NCBI GenBank assembly: GCA_030562195.1
Contig: CM060199.1
Span: forward strand, 21,844,338 to 21,908,337
Reading direction: 5' to 3'
DNA length: 64,000 nucleotides
From: Nipponacmea schrenckii
Lineage: Eukaryota; Mollusca; Gastropoda; Lottiidae
Every line of letters begins with the position of its first letter. Positions within the stretch are counted from its first letter, which is position 1. The position numbers and the translations under genes are program-made. The notes below the pieces were generated by a model. The model had not been told where the DNA came from and ran no database searches. It saw nothing but the letters and a program-made list of their open reading frames with translations. This document shows positions 1-9,495 of the stretch, piece after piece.

Positions 1-691
1 CCATTAAAGACAAGAAAGGCGACACCCTGGTTAAAGCTTTCCAAACAATTCAAGACAGAACACCACTGCGTTTGCAAACCGACAAAGGCACGGAATTTCT
101 AAATAGAAAATTTCAACGCTTATCTCAAAAAGAAAAAAATTCATTTTTTCGTCACCCACAATGCCGAAACCAAAGCTAGTGTGGTGGAAAGATTCCAGCG
201 TACTTTAAAACAGGGATGTGGCGATATTTCACCTACCAGAAAACCGAACGATACATCGATGTTTTAGATCAACTGGTTCAAGGTTACAATGCAGCCGTAC
301 ATCGCACTATTGGCATGGCACCCAAAGACGTGACGGTTCAAAACGAATGGTTAGTGAGTCAACGATTACCCAAAGACAATCCAAAGAAGAAAAAACACGA
401 CATCACGTCGTCTGTGCGGTTAGCTCTGGACAAACAGAAAGCCTTCGATAAAGGCTATTGGCCCAACTGGACATTGGAAACGTTTCAAGTCAAACCCAGT
501 GTAGGTTCCCGATATAGATTGATTGATCGTTTTATCCCGAAGAATAACAAGAAGTGAAGGAAGATAAAGAAGAAGCATACGTGATTGAAAAAATCATAGA
601 ACGTCGCGGTAAAAACATATTGGTTAAATGGAAAGGTTATCCTGCTAGTTTCAATTCCTGGATTCCTGAATCGACCGTAGAGTATAAATAG
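1..691 (+). pseudogene. Maverick/Polinton integrase, C-terminal part with chromodomain
   Basis: Retroviral-type (rve) integrase of the F54H12.3-like Maverick family, which would insert the element DNA in the nucleus; its 5' part lies outside the window. Visible: QTDKGTEF with the second catalytic Asp (codon 81-83), ETKASVVERFQRTLK with the catalytic Glu (codon 187-189), about 35 residues apart as in D,D35E enzymes, then YNAAVHRTIGMAP. A chromodomain (551-691; ILVKWKGYP, SWIPES) ends the protein. It is broken: the frame changes in the A-rich run near 130, again at 214-215 (two extra bases) and again near 551. It is followed on the same strand by the capsid module. Family assignment is confident; activity is excluded by the breaks. 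Confidence 0.9.
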
Positions 692-719
692 AAGTAACCA
701 ACTACAGTAGAGATACATC

Positions 720-986
720 ATGCAAGACGAATCCACATCGACAACATCCAGCGGACTTTCCAGTGGACTATCGAGATCCTGGGCTTGTCTGGGAAGTCGA
801 GTGCCTCAAGCTGAAATTGTATTTTTTTGTCAAGTGATCTTGGTCTACATCGTAGCGGGTATTGCTTTATCTCAACTCGCTCTGAAGCCCGAAGGACCTC
901 AAACCACTTTGTGGACGGCATTGTTATCCAGCAGCTTGGGTTATTTGCTACCTTCACCCCAACTGAAGAAAAATGAACGACTTTAA
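720..986 (+). CDS. Small two-segment membrane protein of Maverick elements
   Basis: Intact 88-residue ORF. A Ser/Thr-rich N-terminus is followed by a hydrophobic segment (about residues 31-55, starting AEIVFFCQVILVYIV) and a second hydrophobic stretch (about 63-80, TLWTALLSSSLGYLLP), so it is probably a membrane protein. From memory, small proteins of this form are common beside the penton gene of invertebrate Mavericks; their function is unknown. The 3' end overlaps the penton start (ATG at 973) by 14 bases, a compact viral-style arrangement. It is one of three module genes without an internal break. The ATG at 720 is the first one after the integrase stop. Confidence 0.7.
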   Translation: MQDESTSTTSSGLSSGLSRSWACLGSRVPQAEIVFFCQVILVYIVAGIALSQLALKPEGPQTTLWTALLSSSLGYLLPSPQLKKNERL

Positions 987-1986
987 TCTCACCCTGCCTA
1001 GTGACAGTTCCATGGGAATGTTTCCGGACAACACACTTTCTACTTTTTCGAACCTACTTGAATCCTCCTATTCAACTGAATCATCAAGAATGGGAGGTGG
1101 GTTTGGCAGCTCTGGCGTTTCCCACGGATTGGTATAACCTCACGGATAGGGAAAACAAAATGAGATTGAAAATCTTTCCTTAGAAAATCATCCCTGGGAT
1201 GAATACCATCAAGTGTGTTAGAAACCAATGGTTAGAACCACCCACGTGTGACACCGTCCCCAACAACGACGAAGGTTCGACCGAAGTTGAAACTCATATG
1301 GAAACCAACACGTATAGAAATGTGGAACAATTGTTGAATGTACTGAACGTCACCATGCATGGATTATGGAAATGTAATGAAATACAAGAGGTGATTCATC
1401 AAAAACCCGTCAGACTGGATCCCAACAACAAACAAATGACAGCTTTTGAAAAAAGCGAACAGCTGGAGTACGAAAACCGATTGAAATTGGCCAATAAAGC
1501 TAAAGTGCGTCCCTATGCATCCTTTAAATTGGATCCGTTAAGCAAAAGAATACATTAATCTTTTGATACCAAAGAAGCAGTCGATTTCATGCGCATGTTA
1601 CCGGCCATCAGTTTTGAAATGGAAGGTCCCATGGTAGGCATGTTAGGATGGTCTGACTTGACCCAAAGGTTTCGTTTCGATCAATTATGTCGCCGAAAAA
1701 ACAACGAAGACAGAATCAAGGCACCTTTCCAACCGTCTGTGGATATGACTTTTGATATGTTTTACTTGTATTCGGGTATTGTGGAACCTCAGCGTGTAGG
1801 TGATATTGTGGCCCCGGTCCTGGACGTGTTTTACAGTCAATCGGGATACTTTCGACCATCGGCCATACATTACGTGCCGCTCAAATATGACCGCCTGACA
1901 GCCATTGGTATATATATAAGGGGCGTCCCGTACCATTTGTACGCGGAAAAGTGGTAGCCAAACTTCACTTTAGAAAAAAACCATGA
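973..1986 (+). pseudogene. Maverick penton (minor capsid) protein, degraded
   Basis: Single-jelly-roll minor capsid protein that would form virion vertices. The start ATG at 973 opens MNDFNLTLPSDSS, followed by NPPIQLNHQEWEVGLAALAFP and later FYLYSGIVEPQRVGDIVAP, both hallmarks of the family. Breaks: a frameshift in the T-run near 1047, in-frame TAG at 1181 and TAA at 1556, and a second frameshift near 1920. In the last frame the C-terminus ends at TGA 1984-1986. That stop shares ATGA with the next gene's ATG at 1983, so the original reading frames were tightly packed. Recognition is by family motifs; the protein cannot be made as it stands. Confidence 0.82.
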
Positions 1987-2408
1987 CGTTATTGGGAGGA
2001 GGTAACATTCGAGTGTATCGTGGAGGGGTGCTCCGACAGCGAGGGTCTGGATTTTTGTCTGGTTTGATGAACATGGCCAAAAAAGGTATTGTGACGGCAG
2101 GAAAATCTCTATGGAGTGCGGGTAAACAAGCTGTAAAAGATAACCTCCCTCAAGTTGGACAGGAAGTAATGAAAGTCGTTAGAGGCAAGGAAACCGTCAG
2201 TAGAGGCCTGAAAAACATACTTCAAAAAGCTGTCCAACCTGCTTTAAAATCTACCATTTCGGAAGCGCTGAAGAAGACGTTTGAGGGTATAAAAGACCCA
2301 CAACCCCAGCGAAAGCGGACAAAGCCATCTGCAGCTCGCTTTGTCAACATCAAAAGAAAGAGAAGAGAGAAAGACATATTCGACCATGGCTTCGTCAATG
2401 ATGCGTAG
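1983..2408 (+). CDS. Basic virion core/pVI-pX-like protein
   Basis: Intact 141-residue ORF. It opens MTLLGGGNIRVYRGGVLRQR, with Gly-rich and amphipathic stretches (GFLSGLMNMAKKG, about residues 23-36), and ends in a strongly basic tail (QRKRTKPSAARF, KRKRREKD) that looks like a nuclear-localisation or DNA-binding segment. By position (between penton and major capsid genes) and composition it fits the adenovirus pVI/pX-like virion proteins described for adintoviruses and Mavericks; the exact equivalence is inference. The start overlaps the penton stop by ATGA and the end overlaps the capsid gene start (2386). It is undamaged although both neighbours are broken. Confidence 0.65.
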   Translation: MTLLGGGNIRVYRGGVLRQRGSGFLSGLMNMAKKGIVTAGKSLWSAGKQAVKDNLPQVGQEVMKVVRGKETVSRGLKNILQKAVQPALKSTISEALKKTFEGIKDPQPQRKRTKPSAARFVNIKRKRREKDIFDHGFVNDA

Positions 2409-3746
2409 TGATTCGTGTCCTTGTGCTCGAGAACAATGACAAAAGCTTTTCACTGTTCCCGATACACAAACGGCAGTGACCAAAGTTACCAAAGTCAGAA
2501 AGTACCCATTGACCAGTGATCTAAACCACGACGGCCCTTTAGATTTTCTAATACCCAATGCCAGCACAGACTTTATCGATTTGGCTAATATTAGTTTGTA
2601 TCTCAAGCTCAAAATGTGAAAGAAGATGGGACGGCCGTGGGCGCAGATCAGAAGATCGGACCCATCAACAATTTCTTTCACTCACTATTCAAAGACGTCA
2701 AAATGAGACTGGGTAAAGATTCAGACACTCTGGTAACATCTTCCTTACCAAACTATCCGTATCGAGCTTACCTGGAGAATTTGTTGAGCTTCGGCGAAGG
2801 GTCCAAACGCGACTAACTCAACCAACAAGTAATGTGGGAGAAAGACACGGCTGATCAATTAGATAGCACACAAGCCGTTCAAACTGGAGCTGGTGATGCC
2901 GTAGTACCCATCGTTAACCATGGCTTGGGAGAACGAAGAAAAAGGATGGGTGAAAGTTTAGAGTTTGAAATGCAATCACGACTACACGTAGATTTATGCC
3001 TACAAGATCGCTATTTGGTGGATGGGGTGGATATTCGCATTCAACTGGAAAAACAACAACCCAAGTTCTATCTCATGTGGAACGAAAACAACGAAACGTT
3101 TAAAATAGAGTTTATCAAGACGTATTTGGAAGTACCTTTCATTACCTTAGCTCCCTCAACTTACACGAGAATAGCACAGACGCTGCAAACTACCAACGCC
3201 AAATACCCCCTGAATAGAGTGGTGGTGAAAGACGTGGCTTTGCCATATAGAAGACGTTTTCAAGTCCTGGATAACCTTTTCATTAACGAAGTATTGCCCA
3301 AACGACTTATTATAGGATTCGTAGAAAACGATTCTTACGATGGGAACCCTGTCAAAAACCCATTCAAATTTCATCACCACAACATCGAATACCTAAAACT
3401 GATGCAAAACGGGAGTGTGGTGGATGAATACACGATGGACTTTGGAAACAAACAAGCCACGACTCCTTATTTAAATTTGATGGAAAGAGTGGGAATACTA
3501 AACACCAAAGACGACCTGGATTTATCCTACAACGACTATATAAAGGGTTACACACTCTTTCGTTTCGATTTGACCAACGACCATGGGGCAGAGCAAGCCA
3601 ATTTCCATCCCAAGTCGACTGGAAGTTTGTCTTTAGAATTGAGATTCGATAACCCTCCACAAACATCACTCAATTTGTTGCTGTTTGCCGAATACGATAA
3701 TGTCTTGGAAATCGATGCCAACCGTCAAATTTTGGTGGATTGGTAA
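2386..3746 (+). pseudogene. Maverick double-jelly-roll major capsid protein (F54H12.2-like)
   Basis: Major capsid (hexon-like) protein. The N-terminal part (LFTVPDTQT, GPLDFLIPN, DFIDLANISLYLKLK) lies in one frame from ATG 2386 and is cut by TGA at 2437. The frame shifts near 2611-2617. The middle (IGPINNFFHSLF, YPYRAYLENLLSFGEGSK) and the long remainder share the second frame, separated only by TAA at 2814 where the family has a sense codon. The 304 residues from 2832 to the stop at 3746 are unbroken and contain NHGLGERRKRM, LHVDLCLQDRYLVDGVDIRI, PKRLIIGFVEND and a C-terminal EYDNVLEIDANRQILVDW. Three visible breaks make it a pseudogene, but most of the sequence is readable. Confidence 0.9.
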
Positions 3747-3749
3747 ACC

Positions 3750-4304
3750 TTGTATACTTCGCAGTTGGAGGAAGGGCTGAAATGTCACATCCCTGAACAA
3801 TTTGGGGGAGTTTTAGCTAGAAATCAGTTACAAGAAGCGAAACCGAAAAACTATCCTGAAGCCTACGTAGTCAACACCGATGACGAAGATCAACCTGGAA
3901 AACATTGGACCGTTTTTGTCTGCGAAAAAAACCATTGTGATTTCTTCGACTCTTATGGTTGTCCACCAGATGTGTATGAGAAAGACTTTGCAGACTTTGC
4001 TCAACGTCAAGGATCAGTACGACACACCTCCCAATGGATTCAAGGACTTCAAAGTGTCGTGTGTGGAAATTATTGTCCTTTTTACTTGTGTCACACATTT
4101 CACGTACTCGCACCTCATGCTTTTTCCGTGTTTGATTCAAATCTCACAGAAAACGATCGCTTAGTTCACTCTTGGACCCATGACCATTTTCCCTGCATGA
4201 GTTTTGAAGAAGGGCAAACATGCGTAGGGTTTATGGATGTAAATACGTTTGTTCGTTACATTCTTGTTAAAAAGTTACATTATCTTATGTTAAATTCTTG
4301 TTAA
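3750..4304 (+). CDS. Adenain-like cysteine protease of Maverick element
   Basis: 184-residue ORF of the adenovirus protease (peptidase C5) family, which matures virion proteins. Catalytic features are in order: GKHWTVFV (His52), FFDSYG (Asp67), IQGLQSVVCGNYC (Gln about 101, Cys105). The frame is uninterrupted to TAA at 4302-4304. The only codon available at the expected start, three bases after the capsid gene stop, is TTG (3750), so the ATG has probably been lost by a point change; otherwise the gene looks competent. The C-terminal residues run into a 34-bp tandem repeat and may not be original. This is the last gene of the module in this direction. Confidence 0.9.
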   Translation: MYTSQLEEGLKCHIPEQFGGVLARNQLQEAKPKNYPEAYVVNTDDEDQPGKHWTVFVCEKNHCDFFDSYGCPPDVYEKDFADFAQRQGSVRHTSQWIQGLQSVVCGNYCPFYLCHTFHVLAPHAFSVFDSNLTENDRLVHSWTHDHFPCMSFEEGQTCVGFMDVNTFVRYILVKKLHYLMLNSC

Positions 4305-4334
4305 AAAGTTACATTATCTTATGTTAAATTCTCG
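4261..4334 (+). repeat. 34-bp tandem repeat at the Maverick 3' end
   Basis: Two copies, with a third partial copy, of a 34-base unit containing TTAAAAAGTTACATTATCTT start at 4261, 4295 and 4329. The repeat covers the protease stop codon and is followed by an AATAAA at 4338, so it may be the 3' UTR of the module. No terminal inverted repeat can be paired because the other end of the element is outside the window. Confidence 0.8.
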
Positions 4335-4399
4335 TTGAATAAAAAAGTTAATTAAACGTTCAACCTGTTTTTTGTGAAATAAAGAGGGAAGGGAAATAA

Positions 4400-4519
4400 C
4401 AAAAATCCAATATGGCAGCCCACATGACACACCGGAAGTACGCCCATAGCAACGCGCGCCAAAAATCCAATATGGCCGCCCCCATGACTAACCGGAAGTC
4501 GTTCCCTAGCAACGCACGT
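4400..4519. repeat. 60-bp tandem duplication at CR1/L2 truncation point
   Basis: Two imperfect 60-base units starting CAAAAATCCAATATGGC at 4400 and 4460, each ending in TAGCAACGC. They lie between the Maverick end and the point where the minus-strand non-LTR reading frame loses homology (about 4573), so this is filler or another small repeat rather than coding sequence, although an open frame runs through it. Confidence 0.75.
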
Positions 4520-4572
4520 GCTTCCCTAGCAACCAAAGTTCCTGTAAACCCTAGATAACTACTATAGGAGAA

Positions 4573-5862
4573 GGAACGTTCACCGTAATTAACATAATTG
4601 GCAGTGATAGGTTTCAATTTGTAAATATCATTAGAGCTACGTAGGTTGCGAGAATTTGTTTGCTTGGATATGAGATCACATAAATATTTTGGGGCAATTT
4701 GATTATAACATTTATAAGTAAGTAATAATATTTTAAATTCAATTCTATAATGTATGGGAAGCCAGTGTAACTGCATTAAACAAGGTGTAATATCTTCCAC
4801 TCTATTGGTAAGTGTGATAAGTCTAGCGGCAGTATTTTGAACTTTTTGTAATTTATTTAACAATTTATTTGGCAAGCCAGCTAATAGAGAATTGAACATA
4901 TCTAATCTGGAGGTAATTAAAGTATTAACCAATGTTTTTGTATGGTCAATGGTGAGGTATTTACGAATTTTTCCAATATTATGGATGTGAAAGTAACAAG
5001 TTTTACAAATATTATTAATCTGAACTGACATCTTCATACCAGTATCATAGTGTGCACCTATGTTTCTGGCTGAGGCTACAGGGGAAATGTCACAATTTTC
5101 AATATGGAGAGATAATGAATTATCTACAGTTTTTAAATTATATTTTGAACCAATTAACATGTATTCAGTTTTATCACCATTAAGTTTTAAGAAATTTTTC
5201 GACATCCAAATTTTTATCTCTTTTATGCAATTTTCGACATTGTCTTTACTATTAATAAAATTATCTTCAGTATGGGGGTTAAATGACATATATAATTGTG
5301 TATCATCAGCATAGATGTGATACTTAAGGCCATGTTTTTTTAACAATGTTTCCAATAGGGGTGGTGTAAAGAGTAAATAAAATGGGTCCTAAAACCGATC
5401 CTTGGGGTACGCCGTAAAGAATGTCATGATCACTAGAGATTACACCATCAATAATTATTCTTTGTTTTCGACCAGTAAGATGACTTTCCAAGAGTTTGAG
5501 TGCTGATCCTTCAATACCAAATTCATTTTCTAGTCTCTTTAAAAGATTCTTGGGGTCAATGGTGTCAAAAGCTGCTGACAAATCCAAGAGTATTAAAAAT
5601 ACGCAGTTTTTATTGTCCAGAGAGCGTAAAATGTCATCATGAACTTTGACAAGAGCCGTTTCTGTACTGTGAAATTTACGGTATGCACTTTGAAGATTTT
5701 CACGAAGATCATTCTGGTCGATATATGAGATAAGTTGCTTAGCTATACATTTCTCTAGAATTTTTGAAACAAAGCTTAGATTCGAAATAGGGCGGTAATT
5801 CTTAAGTAAGTTACGATCAAGATTTGACTTTTTTATGGCAGGTATCACATTGGCAAGTTTAA
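4573..5862 (-). pseudogene. CR1/L2-type non-LTR retrotransposon, reverse transcriptase half
   Basis: Minus-strand reverse transcriptase. NYRPISNLSFVSKILEKC, LILLDLSAAFDTIDP (motif A Asp), GVPQGSVLGPILF (motif B) and YHIYADDTQLYMSF (motif C, YADD) are in order, then the thumb/C-terminal region with LHWLPIHYRIEFKILLLTYKC and GERSFSY. One frameshift lies in an A7 run (plus-strand T-run 5336-5342) between motifs B and C; otherwise the frame is open. The C-terminus is cut at about 4573. Upstream coding continues beyond the piggyBac insertion at 8775-9387, so this element is older than the piggyBac. CR1/L2 group is inferred from the motif wording; no phylogeny was possible. Confidence 0.88.
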
Positions 5863-5995
5863 CCCTTTCAGGCCCAAGGGTAGAAATTTCAAGGCTACAC
5901 TAAATTCTGTGTTATTTTTTGTGTTGTTCTGTCACAAAAGAGACATACCAAAAGTTTTTTTGAAAATTTTTAAATTTTGTGAAATATATGGAAGT

Positions 5996-6011
5996 GGGAC
6001 TTGTAAGTCCC
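5996..6011. repeat. Subterminal palindrome GGGACTTGTAAGTCCC (left)
   Basis: 16-base palindrome 130 bases inside the left piggyBac end. Three relatives lie near the right end. Such repeats could be transposase binding sites; that is inference. Confidence 0.85.
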
Positions 6012-6138
6012 GTCAGGCCTTAAAGGCTGTGACAAATAATCAATGAAGACAATACTGTTAATTCAAATATTAGTTTATTAATTCATTAATAATGAAAATA
6101 ATTCATTAGTACAAAGAATTTATAATATTTAAGCACTT

Positions 6139-8257
6139 TTATTCAAGACTTACTCCATGGAATTCCATAAAGCAATTTTTGTTTTTATTGCAACACAAGA
6201 ACACTTTACATGTAAAACATTTGCTATGAGGACGAGACTCTATATTGTGCTTAGCACACACTTCACATCTTCCACGACCTTCAACAAATATAATAAGATG
6301 AACTCCAACATTTAATAACCGTATTCCTTCACCTACGGAATAGTTTACTTTCCGTCTTTTAACAAGGTGTGACAAAGGAGAAGACCCCCCAGGACGACCA
6401 ACCTTTGGCTCACGGGACATAGTAATCAAGCTTTGTGCCACCTCTCTCCTGAAATCAAGACTTGAAAATTTTTGTCCAGTAATTTGATTGTAAACAACCA
6501 TTGCGTTAATAAGAGCTCTGTCAAGGAGGCCAAATGCTAATCTGTGCCAAAATTTTAACGACTTTCTGTTCAGTCCATGTATGGCACACAACATATCTGC
6601 TTTGTCAACCCCACCCATATACTTATTATAATCAACAATAGATGATGGACATGAAAATTCTGCTGCAGATCCATCTTTTTGGGTTCTTGTAACAAAGGTA
6701 GCATCTGAACCATGGAAGTTTGAAAGCAAGTGCACTGCTTTATTATCCATCCATTTGTAGTAAACAATGTCATTTTCAGATACCCTAAAATCAAATTCAC
6801 CTCGTTTCAGTTCCCTGTCAGATTTTACATTATTGGGCAGATATTTCCTATTTTTACGAACAGTTCCACATGCCAATATACCCTTGGTTTTTAAGTATTC
6901 CATCAAAGGAACAGAACAGAAATAATTGTCAAAATATACCATGTGATTTTTGTCTACAACATCTGAAAGAAGAGAGATGATTACTTTTTCTCCCAAGCCA
7001 AATTGCCATTTCTCATCATTAACAAAATTTTCAGTACCAAATTTCCCTTGATATACTTCAAATTTTGATATGTATCCATTCATGTCAGCCCTTACCCACA
7101 GTTTGAAACCCCGTTTAATTGGTTTCATGGGGTTGTATTGCTTTAAAGTGCTCCTTCCCTTGAATTTAATCATGCTTTCGTCTATCGATATATTCCTTGT
7201 GACATCATATAATTTAGCAAAATTTGTATTTAACCCAGAAATCAGTGGTCTTAATTTATATAATTTATCATTGTTATTATTTGGAATTGCATGATTGTCA
7301 TTGAAATGAAGGTTTGATAATATATCCCTAAATCTATTGCGAGACATGCACGAGGAAACAAAAGGCAATCCCAAGTCTTCATCATGTTTCCAGTAATCTC
7401 TCCATGATGGTAGTTTATGGTAGCCCATTAACAGATTGATACCAAAAAAGCCCAGAAGTTCTTTATCTGTCACAGCTCTAATGTTAGTTGACTTCTGAAC
7501 AGAATACAAATTGGTTTGGTAGATAGTATGCTGTCGTAAATCAGTATCGAAAAACTTCAGAAAAAAGTCACCAGCAGTAGTACAATCTTCAAACTGCTCA
7601 AGAACTGCACCTACAATTATAAAGATTTATTTTCAATGCAATTTTGTCAAGATACTGAACACAATATATATGTATATATCTATGAGGAACAAAAAATAAC
7701 TTATTGGACAATACAGATCAGTAACATTTCATAGTTAATATCGAGCACAAAGCTCTTTGCTGTTAACATTAGTAGTATTAGAGTATTTAGATTTCCGGCA
7801 TCCCTCCATTTCGTTATACTCCACTCCGGTCTACCGGAAATCTAAATACTCTAATACTACTGCCGGAAATCTAAATACTCTAATACTACTAACATTAGAC
7901 AGAATTTTGTACTTGTTGTCTGATTGTGTTTTTAGGTGGTCAGATGTATATTGAAATTATAGTTCATAATGAATTTTTTATTGTAATTGATATAATACCT
8001 TCTCTGTGTACAAAAGAATCTGGAGTTCGGTGGCACTCTCGACTTTTCCACCTCGGCCTGTAATCTATAGGGCTCTCTTCTGAAGTGTGGATGGAATGTA
8101 AAGGTTCTTCAGAATCAGGTTCTGTTTGACTCTGACCATCATTAGCCTCAGTTACAATTGATTCATCAATGTCCGAATCATCATCCATATCCATACTCTC
8201 TCCATCCTCTTGGATCAAATCACAGACCTGTTGCACATTGAAAGTTCTCTGTGTCAT
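6139..8257 (-). CDS. piggyBac transposase, two exons, apparently intact
   Basis: Exon 1 runs 8257-7999 (start MTQRTFNVQQVCDLIQ; acidic region MDMDDDSDIDES). The donor is G|GTATTATA at 7998 and the acceptor TTGTAG| before 7610; exon 2 runs 7610-6139. The junction restores one frame (HREG|AVLEQFEDCTTAGDFFLKFF), giving 576 residues, close to the usual piggyBac length. Catalytic Asp residues are seen in NISIDESMIKF, MVYFDNYF and MGGVDKADM. The C-terminal cysteine-rich zinc domain (CEVCAKHN ... CFTCKVFLCC) is complete. No stop or frameshift occurs. It cuts and pastes the element at TTAA. The intron is inferred from splice consensus and frame; alternative starts inside exon 2 would lose the acidic N-terminus. 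Confidence 0.92.
7771..7890. repeat. Hairpin repeat (MITE-like) in piggyBac intron
   Basis: Left arm 7771-7798 (AGTAGTATTAGAG to TTTCCGG) pairs perfectly with 7834-7861. The right arm is then repeated in tandem at 7863-7890. AACATT lies on both sides (7765-7770, 7891-7896) as a likely target duplication. A related hairpin with similar arms and loop is at 28670-28755. It lies wholly inside the intron, so the transposase frame is untouched. Confidence 0.85.
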
Positions 8258-8341
8258 CTAAATATAAGATTTAAAATCTCTTTAATTTAATTATTCAGAA
8301 CTAAAAAATATATGTTTTGTTCTAAGTAAGATAAACCGATC

Positions 8342-8752
8342 GGGACAGAAAAGTCCCGTCAGATGGCAAATTTTGCGAAATAGCCTGTCGGGACTGACAA
8401 GTCCCACCTGGAAAGATGGACACAAATTGATCAAAAACAAGAAGATGAAAACCATGATTCATCTAAATAGTTAATAACTGAATATATAATCCTTAAAAAA
8501 ATTCCCTATGCCAGGGCTTACCTTGAAAAAGATGTATATCTGTTATGGTTAGATTAAAAAAAAAAAAAAATAAAAACGTGCAAGCTTCAAAGGTCACACC
8601 AAATGATGAAATGGAAAATTCCTTGCACTTGAGATGAACCCTACCATCTGGTCATTAGACAATATTATTGTTATATTAATATATAATATCGATGATAACT
8701 TACAAATCTTTTACAACATTGTGGCAAATATCAGACGGGACTCATAAGTCCC
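8342..8752. repeat. Three subterminal palindromes near right piggyBac end
   Basis: GGGACAGAAAAGTCCC (8342-8357), GGGACTGACAAGTCCC (8390-8405) and GGGACTCATAAGTCCC (8737-8752) share the arms GGGAC(T) and AGTCCC with different centres. The last one sits 16 bases from the terminal repeat. They lie outside the coding exons. Confidence 0.85.
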
Positions 8753-8774
8753 TTTGGGCCTGAAAGGGTTTTAA

Positions 8775-9390
8775 AACTATCTGGTATCTTAGATTCAGAA
8801 AAACTTGAATTGATTATGTCAATTATAGCGGGAAGAAAAAGATCTAAATTGTCTTTGATCAGTGATGAGGGCAGGGGATCCAATGCGCACCATTTTGGAG
8901 CTGTTGATTTTATGATAGATGAAAAGAAGTGAGCAAACCTTTCAGTCGGTTCGAGATTGTTTTTGCAATCTGGAAGAATAGTTCTTGACGAGTCCGGGTT
9001 TATAAGTTTGACTATTTGAAAAAGTTCCTTTTGTTTGTTACAACTAGTTTCTATTTTGTTACAGTAAAATTGGGATTTTGCATTGTTAATAAGCCTATTT
9101 ACATTATTTTTTTCCTGTCGATAGATTTCTTTATGAATATTAAGACTGGTCTTGCGCCAATTGAGTTCAGCTCGACGTCGTTTTCTTTTGGCTACCAATA
9201 TTTCGTCATTAAACCATTCAGTGTTGGGACGAACTCTTATAGTTTTGGTTTGAAGTGGAATGATATCATCAATGATCTGTTGCAGTATTCTGTCATAGGA
9301 TTCGGCTTTCATGTTTACAGAGCTGCTGCTAGAAACGTTATGTAATAGACAGGCGGATATAGCATTGCGAAATACATCATTTTTCATAGT
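8775..9390 (-). pseudogene. CR1/L2-type non-LTR element, region between endonuclease and RT
   Basis: The minus-strand ORF starts about 9387 and includes WFNDEILVAKRKRRRAELNW and PLPSSLIKDNLDLFLPAI, then reads into SESKIPDSFK at the piggyBac border. It is the linker upstream of RT motif 1 in the same element as 4573-5862. The endonuclease is missing: homology stops near 9390, where Ty3/Gypsy sequence begins soon after, so the element is truncated at its 5' side. Confidence 0.85.
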
Positions 9391-9495
9391 TTTGAATTTT
9401 CTGTATTTGAGGATCTTCTTGTTTCCTGGTGATTCAATAGTTTGAACTTTAAACTGAATTTACTTATTTAAGCTTATTAAGATCAAGAAGGAAGA

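Larger units (their letters stand above)
5863..8770 (-). mobile_element. piggyBac transposon with TTAA target site, nested in non-LTR element
   Basis: Ends are near-perfect inverted repeats: CCCTTTCAGGCCCAAGGG at 5863 and, on the other strand, CCCTTTCAGGCCCAAAGGG ending at 8768. TTAA flanks both sides (5859-5862 and 8771-8774; two extra T's precede the right one). Joining the flanks restores the interrupted minus-strand RT frame (PDSFK before, LANVIPAIKK after), which fixes the boundaries. It encodes one spliced transposase and carries four GGGAC-N6-GTCCC palindromes near its ends. A hairpin repeat sits in the intron. Confidence 0.93.

Noticed and set aside
4360..4572. C-terminal extension of the minus-strand RT frame
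   Set aside because: The frame stays open through a 60-bp tandem duplication that has no protein homology; the RT ends at about 4573.
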